Of a DNA stretch of 15,909 bases, positions 12,896 to 15,909 are shown piece after piece. The stretch comes from Candidatus Aenigmatarchaeota archaeon (GTDB lineage: Archaea > Aenigmatarchaeota > Aenigmatarchaeia > QMZP01 > JACQNV01): assembly GCA_016202865.1 (NCBI GenBank), contig JACQNV010000008.1, positions 1-15,909 of the forward strand. The letters are read 5' to 3'. Below the pieces are notes generated by a model. That model searched no databases and had not been told where the DNA came from. It saw only the letters and a program-made list of their open reading frames with translations. Both the position numbers and the translations under genes were made by a program. Every line of letters begins with the position of its first letter. The first letter of the stretch is position 1.

Positions 12896-13320
12896 AAAGC
12901 TTTGAGGAGTTTCTCAGATCAGGAATAGTAAAGAAGCAGACACCAAACATACATAGAGCCCTTTCTATAGTAAAGGAAGCTGAATCGAAAAGAGATTTCT
13001 TGGAAACGTCTTTGAAAAACATACCGCAAGAGAAAATGAATTTCAATTTTATTGTAGACTCGTGCTATGATATCCTCATAGAGCTCATTAGAGCAAAAAT
13101 GCTTATTGACGGCTACAACTCAGGCAGTTCGCACGAAGCAGAAGTTTCCTATATGAGAACTTTGGGGTTTTCAGAATCCGAAATTAGGTTTATGGACGAA
13201 CTAAGATACTATAGAAACGGCACAAAATATTATGGGACTGTACTCAGCAAAGAATATGCAGACAAAGTTTTAGAGTTTTTGAAGAGGTTATATCCTAGAT
13301 TAAGAGGACTTATTAAATAG
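12892..13320 (+). CDS. HEPN-domain protein, putative toxin of the MNT/HEPN pair (142 aa)
   Basis: An all-helical protein with an archaeal HEPN pattern. Near its end is the segment MDELRYYRNGTKYYG, corresponding to the catalytic R-N-x(3)-H motif of HEPN RNases, but the His position is Lys112 here (R108-N109-G-T-K112-Y113-Y114). Arg, Asn and the following Tyr residues are kept; the Tyr after the motif is the residue AMPylated in HepT-type toxins. His81 elsewhere might contribute, but that is a guess. Length is typical. It overlaps the nucleotidyltransferase gene by four bases, so translation is coupled. The His-to-Lys change recurs in my recollection of archaeal HEPN groups, and RNase activity cannot be assumed. 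Confidence 0.8.
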   Translation: MKSFEEFLRSGIVKKQTPNIHRALSIVKEAESKRDFLETSLKNIPQEKMNFNFIVDSCYDILIELIRAKMLIDGYNSGSSHEAEVSYMRTLGFSESEIRFMDELRYYRNGTKYYGTVLSKEYADKVLEFLKRLYPRLRGLIK

Positions 13321-13325
13321 TGTTT

Positions 13326-13883
13326 ATGCAAATTTCAGTTGTCACAACAAACCGCGGAAAATTCCTTGAGATAGAAGATATTTTGGGGAAGTTTGGAATC
13401 CAGGCTATACAAGAACCCATAGAAATAAACGAAGAAGGAAACACTTTGGAGGCAAGATGTTTATCAAAAGCAAAGGACGCCTTTTCCAAACTACAAAAAT
13501 CGCTAATAGTAGACGACACAGGACTATTTTTCGAAGCATATGAAAACTTTCCAGGCCCCTTCCCAAAAAAGGTTTTCACAGAGCTTGGGTTTGATGGGAT
13601 ATTGGAGAAGCTGGTAGGCAAAAGTCGCCAAGCCCACTTCAAAACGCTTATTTGCTATATTGACAAAGACAGCCACAAGTTTTTTGACGGTACTGTAAAC
13701 GGGAAAATTTCAGACAAAGTTTTTGATGGAGGACACGAATCCCTCCCATACGACAAAGTTTTTATTCCAGAAGGATATGATGTGCCTTTCTGCCTAATTC
13801 CAGAACAAGAGCAAAACAAGATTAAACACCGAGCAAAAGCAGTTGAAAGGTTCGCGAGGTGGTACTCTGTCAATAATAAATAG
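13326..13883 (+). CDS. XTP/dITP pyrophosphatase (Ham1/RdgB family, 185 aa)
   Basis: Removes non-canonical purine nucleotides (XTP, dITP, ITP) from the pool by hydrolysis to the monophosphate and PPi. The family's opening strand VVTTNRGKFLEI (T/S-x-N-x-x-K-x-x-E), the catalytic Asp region LIVDDTGLFFEA and PGPFPKKVF, and the closing KHRAKAVERFARWY (usually SHRxxA) are all visible. The length is standard. I use ATG 13326; a GTG at 13320 would overlap the preceding HEPN stop by one base and add two residues. It sits 5 bases after the HEPN gene, probably in the same transcript, though its function is housekeeping. Confidence 0.93.
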   Translation: MQISVVTTNRGKFLEIEDILGKFGIQAIQEPIEINEEGNTLEARCLSKAKDAFSKLQKSLIVDDTGLFFEAYENFPGPFPKKVFTELGFDGILEKLVGKSRQAHFKTLICYIDKDSHKFFDGTVNGKISDKVFDGGHESLPYDKVFIPEGYDVPFCLIPEQEQNKIKHRAKAVERFARWYSVNNK

Positions 13884-13903
13884 ACAAATAGACTACTCTT
13901 TCT

Positions 13904-14767
13904 ATGGAAAAGACACCAATAGCAATAATCTCCGGTTATCTGGGCGCTGGCAAGACAACACTACTGAAAAGAATAATTCAAAATCTCGACAGAAAATTTG
14001 CAATCCTGATGAACGAGTTTGGCGAGGTAAGTATAGACACCCAAATAATCAAAGGCAAAAATGTTGACATCCAAGAGCTTTCTGGCGGCTGTGTATGCTG
14101 CTCTTTAACAGGAGAATTTGAGTTCGCAATAAAGGAGATCATAAAAAAATACTCGCCTGAAATAATTATTGTGGAGACGACTGGGGTGGCGGAGCCAGAC
14201 GCAATCGTTTTTGATGTGGAAGAGAATTTGAAAGAAGTAAAACTGGACACTGTAATAATAGTTGTGGACGCTGATTCCTTTGTTCGGTTCCCGTCTATAG
14301 GTAGGGTTGGCGAAGCGCAGATAGAAGTTGCTGATGTTGTTCTGCTGAACAAAACCGATTTAGTAAATCAAAAACAAGTAAAAGAAGTTGAGGATAAAAT
14401 CAGATCAATAAACCAAAAGGCCCATATTTTTAAAACACAAAATTGTGACATAGATATTGACCTTTTATTTTCCCTGGAGATCGAACATAGGACTAAAAAA
14501 GTTCACAAAAAAACAGAGCACACAAAAATGGAAACCTTTACTTTGGACTCAAAAAAGAAATTCACAAAAGAAAGCCTTGAAGAATTCCTCAAAAATATCC
14601 CGAAAGAGGTTTATAGGCTCAAGGGCTTTGTAAATTTGGAAGGAAAGTCTGTTCTTGTGAACTATGTCGCTGGCATGTGGGATCTTGAGGAAAAACAAGG
14701 CGACAAAAAACTGGTTTTTATTGGTGATGGAATAAACAAGATAAAGGACAGAGTAAAACTAGAATAG
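13904..14767 (+). CDS. COG0523 CobW/ZNG1-type GTPase metallochaperone (287 aa)
   Basis: A G3E-family GTPase. Walker A is SGYLGAGKTTLL (residues 10-21); the metal-binding CxCC motif is GGCVCCS (Cys63, Cys65, Cys66); Walker B region ETTG at 91-94; the guanine-specificity motif is NKTD (149-152). The C-terminal third (METFTLDSKKKF, then VLVNYVAGMWDLEE) is a CobW C-terminal domain. Members insert Zn or Co into target proteins under metal limitation. The client is not evident from the neighbours. AATAAATAG, about 26 bases before the ATG inside the end of the previous gene, could be its own TATA box. The 3' end overlaps the convergent pseudouridine synthase by 9 bases. Confidence 0.93.
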   Translation: MEKTPIAIISGYLGAGKTTLLKRIIQNLDRKFAILMNEFGEVSIDTQIIKGKNVDIQELSGGCVCCSLTGEFEFAIKEIIKKYSPEIIIVETTGVAEPDAIVFDVEENLKEVKLDTVIIVVDADSFVRFPSIGRVGEAQIEVADVVLLNKTDLVNQKQVKEVEDKIRSINQKAHIFKTQNCDIDIDLLFSLEIEHRTKKVHKKTEHTKMETFTLDSKKKFTKESLEEFLKNIPKEVYRLKGFVNLEGKSVLVNYVAGMWDLEEKQGDKKLVFIGDGINKIKDRVKLE

Positions 14768-15502
14768 TAATTTTTCCAATTCCTGCCTTTCCAATATGAT
14801 GTAATTTCTCCCTTTAAAATCCAAATTTTCCAGCCTTAGATTTCCAATCCCAACCCTTTTCAAATAGACAACCTTGTTGCCAATAGCCTCGAACATCAGT
14901 TTAACCTGCCTCTTCTTTCCCTCGTCTATTACAAGCTCTGTTGATTTCTCACCAAGCAACTTAGCTTCTAGTGCTTTGACAAAGTGTTTTCCATCCTCTG
15001 ATTTTATTGTCACACCACCTTTCAATTTTATCAGATCGTCTTGTGATAGATCCATATCAGCTTTAACAAGATATGTTTTTGTTATGTGACTTTCTGGTTT
15101 CATCAGTCTATCACTAAGCCTGCCATCATTTGTGACAATAACCAACCCCTCTGTATCCTTGTCTAGTCTGCCAACACAAAATAAAGTCTTCCTGGTCTCA
15201 AAATCAATCTCCCTTATCTGGTCAATTAGCTCGTATATAGAAGACTCAACCTTCGATTTTTGGCAGACAAATCCTGCAGGTTTATTAAAAACAATATAAG
15301 TAAACGGCTTTAATTTCAACAGTTTTCTTTGACCTTTATCTATAAACTCTACTTTATCCTTTGTCTTCACAGAAAACTCGGGATTTCTCACAATCTTTCC
15401 ATTGACAAGGATCTTCCCAAATTTAGCCAATACAATCGCATCATGCGCCTTACCAAACTCCCCGCTTCTCATCAAGTAGGCGCGCAGCCTAATTTTTGCC
15501 AT
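14759..15502 (-). CDS. RsuA/RluB-family pseudouridine synthase (247 aa)
   Basis: The N-terminus is an S4 RNA-binding domain (about residues 3-55, with ILVNGKIVRNPEFSVKTKD). The catalytic domain has FNKPAGFVCQ and the signature VGRLDKDTEGLVIVTNDG, in which the Asp is the catalytic residue that isomerises uridine in RNA. ITKTYLV and DEGKKRQVKLMFEAIGNKVVYLKR are the other family blocks. Bacterial RsuA and RluB/E/F act on rRNA; the family is less usual in archaea, so gene transfer is likely. The exact target is unknown. The start is supported by a TATA-like CTATAATA on the minus strand about 25 bases upstream, in a 30-base gap shared with the divergent archease gene. Confidence 0.93.
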   Translation of the reverse strand: MAKIRLRAYLMRSGEFGKAHDAIVLAKFGKILVNGKIVRNPEFSVKTKDKVEFIDKGQRKLLKLKPFTYIVFNKPAGFVCQKSKVESSIYELIDQIREIDFETRKTLFCVGRLDKDTEGLVIVTNDGRLSDRLMKPESHITKTYLVKADMDLSQDDLIKLKGGVTIKSEDGKHFVKALEAKLLGEKSTELVIDEGKKRQVKLMFEAIGNKVVYLKRVGIGNLRLENLDFKGRNYIILERQELEKLLF

Positions 15503-15530
15503 ATATATTATTTACCTAAGGCTATTATAG
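15502..15530. promoter_or_regulatory. back-to-back promoters of pseudouridine synthase and archease
   Basis: TATATATT (15502-15509) is centred 27 bases before the archease ATG at 15533. TATTATAG (15523-15530, CTATAATA on the minus strand) is centred about 25 bases before the pseudouridine synthase ATG at 15502. Each TATA box lies almost on the other gene's start, so the two could interfere with each other. Confidence 0.5.
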
Positions 15531-15532
15531 TT

Positions 15533-15909
15533 ATGGGCTATAAGTTTTTCGATCACACAGCAGATGTCTTGTTTGAAGCAGAGGGAAAAGATTTGAGTGA
15601 GCTATTTGAAGCCGCTGGTCTTGCAACAGAAGAGACACAAGTGGATTTGAAAGGAATAAAGCAGAAAATAAGAAAAGAGATAAAACTGGAAAAAGAAAGC
15701 GTGGAAATGCTACTTTTCGATTTTTTGCAAGAGTTAATATTCCTAAAAGATGCAAAGTTACTGTTATTTTCAAAAATCAAAGTGTCTGTTTCTGAGGGTA
15801 AAGTAAACAAACTGAATGCTGTTTTGGAAGGAGAAAGAATAGACCCCAAAAAACACGAGCTAAAGGTTGATGTCAAAGCCGTGACCTTGCATAGATTTGA
15901 AGTGAAAAA
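15533..15909 (+). CDS. archease, 5' part (runs off the window)
   Basis: Archease activates RtcB by promoting its guanylylation and allowing multiple turnovers. The N-terminus MGYKFFDHTADVLFEAEG carries the family's D-H-T-A-D block, with the metal-binding Asp. Then come LSELFEAAGLA and SVEMLLFDFLQELIFL, characteristic helices, and later KHELKVDVKAVTLHRFEV, a variant of the H-x-x-K-x-x-x-K-A-x-T-x-H block near the end of the protein. About 125 codons are visible, most of a protein normally near 140 aa; the final residues lie beyond 15909. No stop codon is in the window. It lies about 4.4 kb from rtcB on the same strand. Confidence 0.92.
   Translation, partial: MGYKFFDHTADVLFEAEGKDLSELFEAAGLATEETQVDLKGIKQKIRKEIKLEKESVEMLLFDFLQELIFLKDAKLLLFSKIKVSVSEGKVNKLNAVLEGERIDPKKHELKVDVKAVTLHRFEVK

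Overview
The window looks like a piece of an archaeal chromosome from a lineage with compact genes, roughly 40% GC by eye. The tRNA ligase RtcB, an archease and a cis-prenyltransferase of archaeal type are present. Many start codons lie about 25-27 nt after a TATA-like box, as in leaderless archaeal transcripts, and short divergent gaps carry a box for each direction. A GGTGAT Shine-Dalgarno is visible before at least one gene. A DPANN-type archaeon is my best guess, but the phylum cannot be fixed from this sequence. Some genes are bacterial in flavour (RsuA/RluB-type pseudouridine synthase, a lipoprotein signal peptide).

Layout. Bases 1-1454 (+): the 3' part of a TraB-family gene and a two-gene unit of an unknown protein and a possible ATC-hydrolase-like protein. 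1423-2255 (-): two Nudix hydrolases overlapping by ATGA. 2288-2902 (+): a transglutaminase-like protein. 2904-3045: hairpins and T-runs between convergent genes. 3046-4574 (-): a cis-prenyltransferase gene interrupted just before its DGNRR active-site motif by an HTH + LAGLIDADG homing-endonuclease element, which is itself frameshifted. 4653-5010: a 51-codon ORF and a dense cluster of hairpins. 5011-5589 (-): a DEDDh exonuclease lacking its last catalytic Asp. 5655-6824 (+): an orphan protein. 6825-8024 (-): an exported lipoprotein with an HEMAHG zinc-protease motif.

8102-11098 (+): rtcB with a 505-residue intein inserted exactly before the Mn-binding Cys. Next comes a patch of broken genes, each keeping only its 3' end: a winged-helix protein (-), an Asp/Glu racemase (+), and a second frameshifted copy of the rtcB 3' end (+). 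12347-13320 (+): a wHTH-nucleotidyltransferase/HEPN toxin-antitoxin pair with a palindrome over its predicted start site. Then XTP/dITP pyrophosphatase, a COG0523 (CobW-type) GTPase, a convergent pseudouridine synthase, and the start of an archease gene running off the right edge.

RtcB and archease act together in RNA ligation. The most unusual parts are the two independent homing-endonuclease invasions of active-site codons (rtcB, cis-prenyltransferase), the accumulation of 3' gene fragments after rtcB, and the hairpin-rich DNA beside the interrupted prenyltransferase. I found no CRISPR array, rRNA, tRNA or complete insertion sequence.
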